Source of the DNA: Pseudomonas arsenicoxydans
Lineage (GTDB): Bacteria > Pseudomonadota > Gammaproteobacteria > Pseudomonadales > Pseudomonadaceae
Direction of reading: 5' to 3'
Length of the DNA: 64,000 nucleotides
Assembly (NCBI RefSeq): GCF_900103875.1
Contig: NZ_LT629705.1
Location: 386,501 to 450,500, forward strand
Both the position numbers and the translations under genes were made by a program. Positions within the stretch are counted from its first letter, which is position 1, and every line of letters begins with the position of its first letter. The notes beneath the pieces were generated by a model, which saw nothing but the letters and a program-made list of their open reading frames with translations, was not told where the DNA came from and ran no database searches. Below, one piece after another: positions 27,705-36,323 of the stretch.

Positions 27705-28979
27705 ATGAAAAACGCATCTCCAGCCCGTGCCTGCGGTATCGACTTCGGCACGTCCAACTCCACCGTCGGCTGGCTGCGCCCCGGCATGGAAACGCTGATC
27801 GCGCTGGAGGACGACAAGATCACCCTGCCCTCGGTGGTCTTCTTCAATATGGAAGAACGCCGCCCGGTATACGGACGGCTGGCGCTGCACGAGTACCTGG
27901 AAGGCTACGAAGGCCGGTTGATGCGCTCGCTCAAGAGCCTGCTCGGCTCCAAGCTGATCAAGCACGACACCAGCGTCCTCGGCACTGCGATGCCGTTCAA
28001 GGACCTGCTGGGCCTGTTCATCGGTCAGTTGAAGAAGCGCGCCGAGACTGCCGCCGGTCGGGAGTTCGAGGAAGTGGTGCTGGGTCGCCCGGTGTTTTTC
28101 GTCGATGACGATGAAATGGCCGACCAGGAAGCCGAGAACACTCTGGTGGACGTGGCACGCGCCATCGGCTTCAAGGATGTGTCATTCCAGTACGAACCGA
28201 TTGCGGCGGCGTTCGACTATGAGTCGACCATCGAAAAAGAAGAGTTGGTGCTGATCGTCGACATCGGCGGTGGTACCTCCGACTTCTCGCTGGTGCGCCT
28301 GTCGCCAGAGCGCCGCAACCACGACAACCGCCATGACGACATCCTTGCCACCGGCGGCGTGCACATCGGCGGGACCGATTTCGACAAGCAGTTGAGCCTG
28401 CAAGGGCTGATGCCGCTGTTCGGCTACGGCAGCCGCATGAAGAGCGGCGCCTACATGCCGACCAGCCACCACATGAACCTGGCGACCTGGCACACCATCA
28501 ACTCGGTGTACTCGCAGAAGTCGACCCTGGCCCTGGGCAGCATGCGTTACGACATCGAAGACACCGGCGGCATCGACCGCCTGTTCAAGCTGATCGACCA
28601 GCGTGCCGGTCACTGGCTGGCCATGGAAGTGGAAGAAACCAAGATCCAACTGACCCACGCCGACAGCCGCCATGTGCCGCTGGACCGCATCGAGCCGGGA
28701 TTGAGCGTTGAGCTGAGCCGGGCGCTGTTCGAATCGGCCATCGACAACCTGCTGGAGCGCGTGCGCAACAGCGTGACCCAACTGCTGAACGACGCCAACG
28801 TGCGCGTCGATCAGGTCGATACGGTGTTCTTCACCGGTGGTTCGAGCGGGATTCCGGCGCTGCGCAACAGCGTGTCGGCGATGTTGCCGAACGCGCAGCA
28901 TGTGGAAGGGAACATCTTTGGCAGTATCGGCAGTGGCCTGGCGATTGAGGCGATGAAGCGTTACGGCACGATGGACTGA
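27705..28979 (+). CDS. yegD: YegD-type Hsp70 family protein
   Basis: The product has 424 residues, a short Hsp70 with the actin-like ATPase fold but without the substrate-binding C-terminal domain of DnaK. The phosphate motifs are GIDFGTSNSTVGW (residues 10-22), VLIVDIGGGTSDFSLVRL (about residue 180) and FFTGGSSGIPALRNSV (about residue 375). The overall pattern (SLLGSKL; FQYEPIAAAFDYE) matches E. coli YegD. The role of this class is poorly known. It is divergent from cbpA-cbpM, which suggests a possible J-protein partner. A -10/-35 promoter cannot be assigned with confidence. Confidence 0.9.
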   Translation: MKNASPARACGIDFGTSNSTVGWLRPGMETLIALEDDKITLPSVVFFNMEERRPVYGRLALHEYLEGYEGRLMRSLKSLLGSKLIKHDTSVLGTAMPFKDLLGLFIGQLKKRAETAAGREFEEVVLGRPVFFVDDDEMADQEAENTLVDVARAIGFKDVSFQYEPIAAAFDYESTIEKEELVLIVDIGGGTSDFSLVRLSPERRNHDNRHDDILATGGVHIGGTDFDKQLSLQGLMPLFGYGSRMKSGAYMPTSHHMNLATWHTINSVYSQKSTLALGSMRYDIEDTGGIDRLFKLIDQRAGHWLAMEVEETKIQLTHADSRHVPLDRIEPGLSVELSRALFESAIDNLLERVRNSVTQLLNDANVRVDQVDTVFFTGGSSGIPALRNSVSAMLPNAQHVEGNIFGSIGSGLAIEAMKRYGTMD

Positions 28980-28999
28980 TCCGAAACCGAGTCGCCCCC

Positions 29000-29066
29000 A
29001 TCGCGGGCAAGCCCGCTCCCACAGGTTATGCGTAAAACTTGTGGGAGCGGGCTTGCCCGCGATGGC
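29000..29066. repeat. REP family B inverted pair
   Basis: ATCGCGGGCAAGCCCGCTCC on the left and GGAGCGGGCTTGCCCGCGAT on the right flank 20 bp. It separates the convergent Hsp70 and AI-2E family genes. Confidence 0.85.
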
Positions 29067-29095
29067 GTCAGATCAGACGATACATATCCGCCTGA

Positions 29096-30109
29096 TCAAA
29101 CCATCCCGATCAGCCTCAACTCGCTCTTCAGATACGCGTAATAAATCGGCCCCGCCACCACCCCCGGCAGGCCGAACGCGGCCTCGAACACCAGCATCGC
29201 CAGCAGCAACTCCCACGACTTGGCACTGATCTGCCCGCCGACGATGCGCGCGTTGAGGAAGTATTCGAGCTTGTGGATAAAAATCAGATAACCCAATGCC
29301 GCCACGGCGACCCAGATCGACAGCGACAAGCCGACGATAGTGATCAGCGTGTTTGACATCAGGTTGCCAATGACCGGCAGCAAGCCAAGCAGGAAGGTCA
29401 GCACGATCAGGGTTTTGGTCAGCGGCAACTTGATCCCGAACAGGGGCAAGACCACCACCAAGAAAATCGCGGTAAAAAAGGTGTTGAGCAGGGAAATCTT
29501 GATCTGGGCAAACACGATATTACGAAACGCCTGGACCACCAGGTGCAGGCGATCGAACAGCGCGGCAGCCAGTGGTTTGCGCTTGGTCACGTCCGGCGCG
29601 CGTTGCAAGGCGATGATCGCGCCCAGCACCATGCCGATCAGCAACGTCACAAACATGTGCGCTGCGTCCTTGCCCACCAATTGCAACTCGCTCAGGTGCT
29701 TGCTCATCCACTCGCCGATGGCCACGCGAAATTCCGCTGCACTGGCCGGCAGATAGGCATCGATGAACGGTGGCAGTTGCCCGCGTGCACGGTCGACCAC
29801 GTGCATGAATTTATCGAGGGAAGCGCCGGGGTTTTCCGCCTCGTGCAGCAGAAAGCTGATGGCACCGGCAAAGATCAGCGCCAGCACACTGACCACTAAA
29901 GTCCCCAGCAACGCCACCGCCAGCCAGCGCGCGCGCCGACCTTCGATCAGTCGCTGCAACTGTGGGGTGAGCATGTTGACCAGTTCGAACACCAACAACC
30001 CGGCCAGCAGGCTGGGCAGCAATCGCAGCGGGATCACCAGTAGCAAGCCACCAAAGATGATGATCCAACTGATAAGCAGCAAGACGTGACGTTGAGAAAA
30101 CGTTGGCAT
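29096..30109 (-). CDS. AI-2E family transporter (PerM-like membrane protein)
   Basis: The product has 337 residues and about eight hydrophobic helices, beginning FSQRHVLLLISWIIIFGGLLL. A long soluble loop lies at about residues 75-140 and the C-terminal pair of helices contains LTFLLGLLPVIGNLMSNTLI and GLPGVVAGPIYYAYLKSELR, the most conserved parts of the family (PF01594). Proteins of this family have been linked to AI-2 export or Na+/H+ antiport; which applies here is unknown. The gene stands alone between two REP pairs. Confidence 0.88.
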   Translation of the reverse strand: MPTFSQRHVLLLISWIIIFGGLLLVIPLRLLPSLLAGLLVFELVNMLTPQLQRLIEGRRARWLAVALLGTLVVSVLALIFAGAISFLLHEAENPGASLDKFMHVVDRARGQLPPFIDAYLPASAAEFRVAIGEWMSKHLSELQLVGKDAAHMFVTLLIGMVLGAIIALQRAPDVTKRKPLAAALFDRLHLVVQAFRNIVFAQIKISLLNTFFTAIFLVVVLPLFGIKLPLTKTLIVLTFLLGLLPVIGNLMSNTLITIVGLSLSIWVAVAALGYLIFIHKLEYFLNARIVGGQISAKSWELLLAMLVFEAAFGLPGVVAGPIYYAYLKSELRLIGMV

Positions 30110-30239
30110 ACAGCCTCAAAACGAACGGCATAGAAAGGATTGGCAGTCTGCCAGCGTTCCGGTGCCAGCACTAGGGATTGTGTGGGTCGACCTTGGTCGG
30201 GAGCTCAGCGATTTTTTTACAACGCCCATTCCCCGGCCC

Positions 30240-30313
30240 CATCGCGAGCAGGCTCGCTCCCACACTGGATCTGTATTCACCGAACGAATGTGGGAGCGAG
30301 CCTGCTCGCGATG
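30240..30313. repeat. REP family B inverted pair
   Basis: ATCGCGAGCAGGCTCGCTCC and its inverse GGGAGCGAGCCTGCTCGCGAT flank about 30 bp, between the AI-2E family gene and psiF. Confidence 0.85.
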
Positions 30314-30347
30314 GGAACCTGACAATCCTGCATCTTCCAGCCAATGT

Positions 30348-30653
30348 TTATTTTTTCTTCAGGCAATCACTCATGAACGCCTTGCGCGCATCGCCTTTCA
30401 GCGCTTTGGCGGTGGCATCGGCGTTGCAGGTTTTCATCTTCTCTTGCTGAGGTGTAAGGGTTTTGGCGTCGTTGGCGGCCGGCGCCGCTTTCAGGCAGGT
30501 GCTCATGAAGGCTTTGCGTTCATCGCCCTTGAGGCTTTTGGCAGTGGCTTCGGCGTTGCAGGTGGTCATCTTGTTCTGTTGTTCAGTGGCGGCGAAGCCT
30601 TGGGCGCAGAGCAGTAAACCGATCATCAACAAAGGGACACGCAACATCTTCAT
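30348..30653 (-). CDS. psiF: PsiF family periplasmic protein
   Basis: The product has 101 residues. I chose the ATG at 30653 because it gives a signal peptide (MKMLRVPLLMIGLLLCAQGFAA) behind an AAGGAG ribosome binding site; the frame itself runs further upstream. The mature protein consists of two similar repeats of about 30 residues, each with KM(T/K)TCNA(E/D)ATAK and KAFMS(T/D)CLK, giving two Cys per repeat. This is the PsiF repeat family (phosphate starvation-inducible in E. coli). The function is unknown. A role in phosphate stress here is by homology only. Confidence 0.93.
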   Translation of the reverse strand: MKMLRVPLLMIGLLLCAQGFAATEQQNKMTTCNAEATAKSLKGDERKAFMSTCLKAAPAANDAKTLTPQQEKMKTCNADATAKALKGDARKAFMSDCLKKK

Positions 30654-30717
30654 GGAGTTTTCTCCTTGTTGCCGCACCGAGGGGTGCGGCCTCATCCAGC
30701 AGTGTAGACAACCCCTG

Positions 30718-31524
30718 TTACACCTTCCTGCTTTCAAGGTGGCTGCGTCGATACTGCTCAGGCGTGCAGCCAGCCTGACGCTGAAACATGGCGATGAACG
30801 CCGAGCCGGTGCTGTAGCCCATATCGAAGGCAATCTCCTGAATGCTGCGTTGACTGTCCAGCGCTTCGATGGCCGCCAGAAAACGTAAGCGTTGCCGCCA
30901 TTCACCAAAACTCATGCCCAGTTCCCGAACACATTGCCGTGCAAGGGTGCGCTCGCTGACATGGATCTGCGCCGCCCAGTCTGCCAAGGGCCGGTTATCG
31001 CCAGGCTCAGCCTGCAAGGCTTCCAGTATCCCGAGCAAGCCCGAGCTGCTGGCGTAGGGCAAATAACATTCGTGGATAGGCGCCTGTTGCAGCTGATCCA
31101 CCAGCACTTGGGCCAGACGTTGGTCGGCCTCGTGCTCGGGAACCTTCACGTCGCGGGCGGCGAAGTCCTTGAGGATCGCCTTGAGAATGTCGCTGATCGC
31201 CAGGGTGCAGGCCTGTGGCGGCAGATTGCGACACAACAGCGGATCCAGGCAGACGGCGCGATAGTTGATCGGCTGGTTGCTGTAGAAACTGTGCTCAGTC
31301 TGCGGCGGCACCCACACCGCGTATTGCGGCGGCGACATGAAGCGGCTGCCGCCGATTTCCATGTGCAGCACGCCGTGGGCCGAATACTCCAGCGTGCCCC
31401 ACGGATGACGGTGCGCCGAGGCAAAACGGTGCGCATCGAAATCGGCGTAGCGAAAATAGACCGGCGCCGGCAATTCGCTGAAATCCAGCAGGTCGATGTG
31501 TTTACTGTTCATGCTGTCCGTCAT
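30718..31524 (-). CDS. AraC family transcriptional regulator
   Basis: The product has 268 residues. An N-terminal cupin-type sensor domain (HRHPWGTLEYSAHGVLHMEI, about residues 38-60) is followed by a C-terminal double helix-turn-helix (HVSERTLARQCVRELGMSFG and FDMGYSTGSAFIAMFQRQAG, ending CTPEQYRRS). Such proteins respond to small ligands and often control a divergent transporter. The EamA exporter gene starts 85 bp away on the other strand and is the probable target. Starts at 31524 or 31512 cannot be told apart. Confidence 0.9.
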   Translation of the reverse strand: MTDSMNSKHIDLLDFSELPAPVYFRYADFDAHRFASAHRHPWGTLEYSAHGVLHMEIGGSRFMSPPQYAVWVPPQTEHSFYSNQPINYRAVCLDPLLCRNLPPQACTLAISDILKAILKDFAARDVKVPEHEADQRLAQVLVDQLQQAPIHECYLPYASSSGLLGILEALQAEPGDNRPLADWAAQIHVSERTLARQCVRELGMSFGEWRQRLRFLAAIEALDSQRSIQEIAFDMGYSTGSAFIAMFQRQAGCTPEQYRRSHLESRKV

Positions 31525-31608
31525 CAGGGGCAGGTTGTCTGGATCGAAGTATAGGCTTGCATCCAGACAAGGGATAATTGCCCCTCATTAACGCTCTGGT
31601 TTTTTCTG

Positions 31609-32496
31609 ATGCAATACGCTTATCCCCTGCTGGCCATTTTCATCTGGGCTGGTAATACCGTGATCACCAAAATGTCGGCCGGGGCGATCTTCCCCGCCGA
31701 GATCGGCTTCTATCGCTGGCTGCTGGCCGGATTGCTGTTCACGCCGTTCATGTTCAAGCCGGTGATTGCCCATTGGCCGTCGATCCGCCCGAATCTGGGC
31801 AAGATCTTCATCCTCGGAGTGCTCGGGATGGCGGTCTATCAGAGCCTGGCGTACTTCGCCGCGAGCCTGACGTCGGCCACCAACATGGGGATCATCCTGT
31901 CGCTGATGCCACTGATGTCGCTGGCCATGGCGATTGTCAGCCTCGGCCAGCGCCTGACGGCGGGCGCGCTGGCCGGCGCGGTGTTGTCGTTTGCCGGCGT
32001 GCTGGTGGTGGTGTCGTCCGGCAGCCTCGGCGTAATGCTTGAACACGGGATAAACCTGGGCGACGCAATGATGCTGATCGCCACTCTGGCCTACGCGATC
32101 TACAGCACGCTGCTGAAAAAATGGCAGCTGCGCCTGCCGCCGCTGGTGTTGCTGTATTTGCAGGTGCTGGTGGCGGTGGTGGTGCTGTTTCCGCTGTTTA
32201 TTGTTTCACCGAAGACCGGCCTGACACTGCAGAACATTCCGCTGGTGCTGTACGCCTGCCTGCTGGCTTCGATGATCGCGCCGTTGGCGTGGATGCAGGC
32301 CGTGGTGCGCCTGGGGCCAAGCCGGACCACGCTGTTTTTCAATCTGCTGCCGTTGATCACCGCGCTGATAGCAGCGCTGGTGCTGCATGAGCAACTGGCG
32401 CTGTATCACCTGGTAGGCGGGGTGTTGACGTTGGGTGGGGTGATACTGTCGGAGCGTTGGACCACCGTGTTAGGCCGCAGGGTCAATGTTGCCTGA
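31609..32496 (+). CDS. EamA/DMT family transporter
   Basis: The product has 295 residues and ten predicted membrane helices arranged as two repeats of five (EamA domains; first begins AYPLLAIFIWAGNTVITKMS, second near DAMMLIATLAYAIYSTLLKK). The conserved PLRSVLP-type end of the second repeat appears as LFFNLLPLITALIAALVLHE. Family members export amino acids or other metabolites through the inner membrane. The AraC gene is divergent and close by, which suggests induction by a substrate or toxic compound. The substrate is not known. Confidence 0.9.
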   Translation: MQYAYPLLAIFIWAGNTVITKMSAGAIFPAEIGFYRWLLAGLLFTPFMFKPVIAHWPSIRPNLGKIFILGVLGMAVYQSLAYFAASLTSATNMGIILSLMPLMSLAMAIVSLGQRLTAGALAGAVLSFAGVLVVVSSGSLGVMLEHGINLGDAMMLIATLAYAIYSTLLKKWQLRLPPLVLLYLQVLVAVVVLFPLFIVSPKTGLTLQNIPLVLYACLLASMIAPLAWMQAVVRLGPSRTTLFFNLLPLITALIAALVLHEQLALYHLVGGVLTLGGVILSERWTTVLGRRVNVA

Positions 32497-32504
32497 GCTG
32501 ACGC

Positions 32505-32569
32505 CATCGCGAGCAGGCTCACTCCCACAGGGAATGCGCTCAACTGTGGGAGCGAGCCTGCTCGCGATG
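32505..32569. repeat. REP family B inverted pair
   Basis: ATCGCGAGCAGGCTCACTCC and GGGAGCGAGCCTGCTCGCGAT flank about 22 bp between two convergent genes. Confidence 0.85.
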
Positions 32570-32583
32570 AACGATAACGCGGT

Positions 32584-33474
32584 CTAGACCCCTGCCGCTT
32601 TCAGCCGGGCCGCATGCTCGACAAACAACCGCACCGGATCAGCCCCTTTGCCCACCAGTCCCAGCGACTGGTTGACGATGTCGAAGTGATCCAGCGGATA
32701 CTCATCGCCAATCACCGTCCCCAGGTGCGAGCTGTAACGCCCGACCATCCCGTCGCAATGCCCGGTTTCGCGCACAAAGGTTCTGGCAAACAACCGACAA
32801 CTGCGATTTGTCCCGTCGAACAGGTTACCGCCGCGATCGGTCTTGCCCGGCTGCAACGTCCCCGACCACGAGTAATACCGCACGCCGTTGACCACCTCCG
32901 GGCCCTGCCCGCCCCAGGTTTCAGGCAGGCCCTGTGGATAACGCTGGTTGAACAGCGCCACACCCTTGCTGGTCAGTGCCTGATGCGAAGCCGGGATATC
33001 CACAGGCAGTTTCGGTCCGCGATAACCGGTTTCCAGCAGGCTCATCAACGCACCGACCCAGCGCAGCAAGACGCTGAGCACACGTCCCCTGAAGCTATCC
33101 TCCGGGTAGTGTTTTTCCAGGTAATCGGCAAGCTCGGAACCATGATTCGGCCCGGCCACCGAGGTCACCGAAGCCACGCGATCCGGGCGTTTGGCGGCCG
33201 CGTAGCGCGCGGTCAGCGAGCCTTGGCTATGACCGATCAGGTTGACCTTTTCAGCGCCGGTCTCGCGCAGGATCTCCTCAATCCGCGCCAGCAACTGCTC
33301 GCCACGCACCTCGCTGGAATTGAGTGGCGAGACCTGCACCGCAAACACCGTCGCCCCGCCCCGGCGCAATGCCGAAATGATCCCGAACCAATACGGATAG
33401 AGCACCAGGCGGACGAATCCGAGCATCCCCGGGACCAACACCAACGGGTAGCGCGTAGCGGAACCTTGCGACAT
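32584..33474 (-). CDS. Leaderless triacylglycerol lipase, family I type
   Basis: The product has 296 residues. It is an alpha/beta hydrolase with the oxyanion segment VLVPGMLGF, the nucleophile elbow GHSQG (Ser near residue 84), the catalytic Asp in HCDGMVGRYSSHLG and the His in PLDHFDIVNQ, as in family I.1 bacterial lipases. There is no signal peptide: the fold starts at residue 9. The two Cys that form the disulfide of the secreted P. aeruginosa lipase are replaced (Trp in PETWGGQGP, Tyr in VGRYSSH). This suggests a cytoplasmic or Proteus-like lipase that needs no foldase; no foldase gene is adjacent. Confidence 0.85.
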   Translation of the reverse strand: MSQGSATRYPLVLVPGMLGFVRLVLYPYWFGIISALRRGGATVFAVQVSPLNSSEVRGEQLLARIEEILRETGAEKVNLIGHSQGSLTARYAAAKRPDRVASVTSVAGPNHGSELADYLEKHYPEDSFRGRVLSVLLRWVGALMSLLETGYRGPKLPVDIPASHQALTSKGVALFNQRYPQGLPETWGGQGPEVVNGVRYYSWSGTLQPGKTDRGGNLFDGTNRSCRLFARTFVRETGHCDGMVGRYSSHLGTVIGDEYPLDHFDIVNQSLGLVGKGADPVRLFVEHAARLKAAGV

Positions 33475-33583
33475 GGGCGAACATCCTTGTGATCGGTGAG
33501 ATGAAGCAAGGCGCGATGCAAGACGTCAGCCAAGCATCGCCACCCAAGATGACAACTCGACGACCAGTCTATGACATCCCGCC

Positions 33584-33889
33584 TTACTTCAGCCCCACCA
33601 CGCCCGCCACGATCAACCCAACCGACACCAGTTTGAGCGCCGTGAGGCTTTCGCCCAGCAGCGCAAAACCCAGAAACACCGTGCCCAGTGAGCCGATGGC
33701 AGTCCAGATCGGGTAGGCGATGCTCACCGGCAACTCGCGCATGGCCAGGGTCAGGAAGTAAATCCCGCCCACCGCGGCGAACACCGTGATCAGCGACGGC
33801 CAGAGCCGGGTGAAGCCTTCGGCGTACTTCATGCCCATGGCGAAGGTGACTTCAAACCCGGCGGCGATCAGCAGAAACAGCCAGGCCAT
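33584..33889 (-). CDS. SMR family efflux protein (SugE/Gdx-like)
   Basis: The product has 101 residues and four hydrophobic helices, the small multidrug resistance form. The essential Glu lies at position 13 (AAGFEVTFAMGMKY), with GFTRLWPSLITV and PVSIAYPIWTAIGSLGT after it. The pattern is closer to SugE/Gdx (guanidinium exporters) than to EmrE, though Phe replaces the usual Trp at position 16. It starts directly next to the stop of azoR with no spacer, so the two are co-transcribed. Substrate assignment is uncertain. Confidence 0.85.
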   Translation of the reverse strand: MAWLFLLIAAGFEVTFAMGMKYAEGFTRLWPSLITVFAAVGGIYFLTLAMRELPVSIAYPIWTAIGSLGTVFLGFALLGESLTALKLVSVGLIVAGVVGLK

Positions 33890-34528
33890 CTAGAACTCCC
33901 TGGCCAGCGCCAGTAAACGCTGCTCGGCCTCCGCCGCCGAGATCTCGAAAGTGCGCGCGGCAGACTCCTCGCCCTCGGCGGCGACCACGGTGATGTCGGT
34001 GATGCCGATGAATCCCAGTGCTGTGCGCAGTAACGGGTCGGCATGGTTCATCGCCTCCAGCTCGCCACCCGGGCCGAAGCCGAACCCGCCACGGCTGGTG
34101 ACGATCAGGGCTTTTTTGCCCTGCACCAACGGCTCGTACTGGGCGACGCCGTTGTCCAGGGTGTGATTGAAGGTCAATCCGAGCCGCACAATCTGATCGA
34201 TCCAGGCCTTGAGGCCACTGGGCACGCTGAAGTTGTGCATCGGCGTAGAGATCACCAGCAGATCGTGGCCCAGCAACTCACCGACCAGTTGATCGCTGAA
34301 CGCCAGGTCGGCTTGCATCGACAACGGCCGGGCATGGGGCTCGGGGTAAAACGCGGCGGCGACAAAAGCTTCGTTCACCGCTGGAATCAATGCCCGACCG
34401 ACTTCGCGACGCGTCAACTGCGACTGTGGATTGCGTGCCTGCCAGGCCGCCAGAAACACCTCGGCCAGACGCCGGGAGTGGGAACGTTCACCGCGAGGGC
34501 TGGCGTGAACGGCAAGAATTTTACTCAT
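33890..34528 (-). CDS. azoR: FMN-dependent NADH-azoreductase
   Basis: The product has 212 residues with the flavodoxin-like fold. It starts [20 protein letters not shown] (FMN phosphate loop), and contains [20 protein letters not shown] (FMN-binding PMxNF motif) and [12 protein letters not shown], all conserved in AzoR. The enzyme reduces quinones and azo compounds with NADH by a two-electron mechanism, in the cytoplasm. It is followed without a gap by an SMR exporter and is divergent from a LysR gene 123 bp away, which may regulate both. Confidence 0.93.
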   Translation of the reverse strand: MSKILAVHASPRGERSHSRRLAEVFLAAWQARNPQSQLTRREVGRALIPAVNEAFVAAAFYPEPHARPLSMQADLAFSDQLVGELLGHDLLVISTPMHNFSVPSGLKAWIDQIVRLGLTFNHTLDNGVAQYEPLVQGKKALIVTSRGGFGFGPGGELEAMNHADPLLRTALGFIGITDITVVAAEGEESAARTFEISAAEAEQRLLALAREF

Positions 34529-34651
34529 CTGAATCTCCTTGAGGGCTAAACTCGAACGGCTGTGTGCTTGCAGCTTGAAGCTTGGCGCTGCGCCTCTTCA
34601 AATGAGCAAAAATCAGTCTGGATGAATCCATTTCATCCATGGAGTGTCCCC

Positions 34652-35554
34652 ATGTTTGCCTCGTTGCCACTGACCGCCCTGCGCGCCTTCGAATCCGCCT
34701 CGCGCCTGCTGAGCTTCAAGGCTGCGGCCGAAGAACTCTCGGTGACGCCGACGGCGGTGTCTCACCAGATTCGCTCGCTGGAGAACTGGCTCGGCGTGCC
34801 GCTGTTCGAACGGTTGCCACGGCAAGTGCGCCTGACCGATGGCGGCGAACGGCTATTTCGCAGCTTGCATGGCGCGCTGCTGGAAGTGGCGCAAAGCGTC
34901 GACACCCTGCGTCCGCAACGCAGCGGCGCGAGCCTGACGATTTCCACCACCGCCGCCTTCGCGGCGCTGTGGCTGGTACCACGACTGGGACGGTTTTATG
35001 CACGCCATCCGACCATCAACGTTCGGCTCGATACCCATTGCGAGGTTATCGATTTACATCAGGACGCCAGCGTCGATCTGGTGGTGCGCTACAGCCTGGA
35101 TGACTATCCGAACCTGTATGGGTTGTGCCTGTTCGATGAATCCTTTGGCGTTTACGGCTCGCCCGAGCAGGTGGCCCTGGCTGCCGGCCGGGCACCGACG
35201 CTGATCAGCGTGCACTGGCACAACTCCAAGCTGTACGCCCACGGCTGGGAGGCCTGGTGCGCGCAGTCCGGTGAGACCTGGCTGGCGGGGCAACCGGCGG
35301 TCCGTGAATACGACGAAGAGCATTACGCCCTGCAGGCGGCGATCGCCGGGCAAGGGTTGGTGCTGGCCAGCAATATTCTGGTGTCGCAAAGCGTGGCCAG
35401 CGGTTTGCTGGTGCCCTATCGCGGCGAGATTCAGGTCGATGGCGCTGGCTACAGTGCGCTGTGCGTGCCCGGGCGTGAACGTCATCCGCCGGTGCGGGCA
35501 TTTTTTGCGTGGTTGCGCGAGGAAGCGTTGCTGTCAGGACTGGCACTGGCTTGA
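34652..35554 (+). CDS. LysR family transcriptional regulator (GcvA-like)
   Basis: The product has 300 residues. I chose the ATG at 34652, which has GGAG 8 bp upstream and gives the usual start MFASLPLTALRAFESASRLL; frames open earlier at 34622 and 34562. The winged helix-turn-helix (SFKAAAEELSVTPTAVSHQI, residues 20-40) is of GcvA type, followed by an effector domain. The azoR-SMR pair lies divergently upstream and is the probable target. The effector cannot be predicted. A lone family D repeat arm lies near 34567-34590. Confidence 0.9.
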   Translation: MFASLPLTALRAFESASRLLSFKAAAEELSVTPTAVSHQIRSLENWLGVPLFERLPRQVRLTDGGERLFRSLHGALLEVAQSVDTLRPQRSGASLTISTTAAFAALWLVPRLGRFYARHPTINVRLDTHCEVIDLHQDASVDLVVRYSLDDYPNLYGLCLFDESFGVYGSPEQVALAAGRAPTLISVHWHNSKLYAHGWEAWCAQSGETWLAGQPAVREYDEEHYALQAAIAGQGLVLASNILVSQSVASGLLVPYRGEIQVDGAGYSALCVPGRERHPPVRAFFAWLREEALLSGLALA

Positions 35555-35681
35555 TCGTCTCAGGCACTGCTTGCGATTGCCAAATCACATAAAACTTTTC
35601 GCTGCGCCCGTCACTCACACCTAGGTAGCGATCACCTCCCCGGAAGGTGACGCAAACCGGATTAGCCTCCAGGAGAACGAG

Positions 35682-36212
35682 ATGAGCGACATGCATTTGT
35701 CTGATGTAACCACTCTTCGCGAACGTGCCCGCAAGAACGTCGAGAACGGCGCGGTGACCGAAAGCTACAGCGCCGACCGCGAAGAAGTCCTGCGCCTGCT
35801 CAATGAATCGCTGGCCACCGAACTGGTCTGCGTGTTGCGCTACAAGCGCCACTACTTTATGGCCAGCGGCTTGAAAGCCAACGTTGCCGCCGATGAGTTC
35901 CTCGAACACGCCACACAGGAAGCCGAGCACGCCGACCGACTGGCCGAGCGCATCGTGCAACTGGGCGGCGAGCCTGAATTCAACCCTGACCTTTTGTCGA
36001 AAAACTCCCACGCGCAATACGTGGCCGGCAATTCACTCAAGGAAATGGTGTACGAGGACTTGGTGGCCGAACGCATCGCCATCGACAGCTACCGCGAGAT
36101 CATTCAGTACATTGGCGAAAAAGACCCGACGACCCGGCGCATCTTCGAAGACATCCTGGCCCAGGAAGAAGAGCATGCCGATGACATGGCCGACATACTG
36201 AAAGATCTGTAG
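35682..36212 (+). CDS. Ferritin-like / bacterioferritin-type protein
   Basis: The product has 176 residues and four main helices carrying the diiron pattern: LLNESLATELVCVLRYKRHY, HATQEAEHADRLAERI (ExxH), VYEDLVAERIAIDSYREIIQ and DILAQEEEHADDMADILKDL (ExxH). A strong AGGAG ribosome binding site precedes the ATG. It is close to the protein annotated as probable bacterioferritin PA4880 in P. aeruginosa, at the same place. It may store or oxidise iron or protect against peroxide; the haem-binding Met of classical Bfr is not evident. Its gene stands alone. Confidence 0.88.
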   Translation: MSDMHLSDVTTLRERARKNVENGAVTESYSADREEVLRLLNESLATELVCVLRYKRHYFMASGLKANVAADEFLEHATQEAEHADRLAERIVQLGGEPEFNPDLLSKNSHAQYVAGNSLKEMVYEDLVAERIAIDSYREIIQYIGEKDPTTRRIFEDILAQEEEHADDMADILKDL

Positions 36213-36228
36213 CGCCTGTTAGATCGCC

Positions 36229-36302
36229 ATCGCGGGCAAGCCCGCTCCCACAATTGAACTGTGTTTACAGAACCAATGTGGGAGCGGGCTTGCCCGCGAT
36301 GG
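36229..36302. repeat. REP family B inverted pair
   Basis: ATCGCGGGCAAGCCCGCTCC and GGGAGCGGGCTTGCCCGCGAT flank 30 bp between two convergent genes. Confidence 0.85.
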
Positions 36303-36323
36303 CGTCTTCATAGACACAGAAAA

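Noticed and set aside
30654..30908. 85-codon N-terminal extension of psiF
   Set aside because: It overlaps the AraC gene in another frame; the ATG at 30653 gives the signal peptide and family start.
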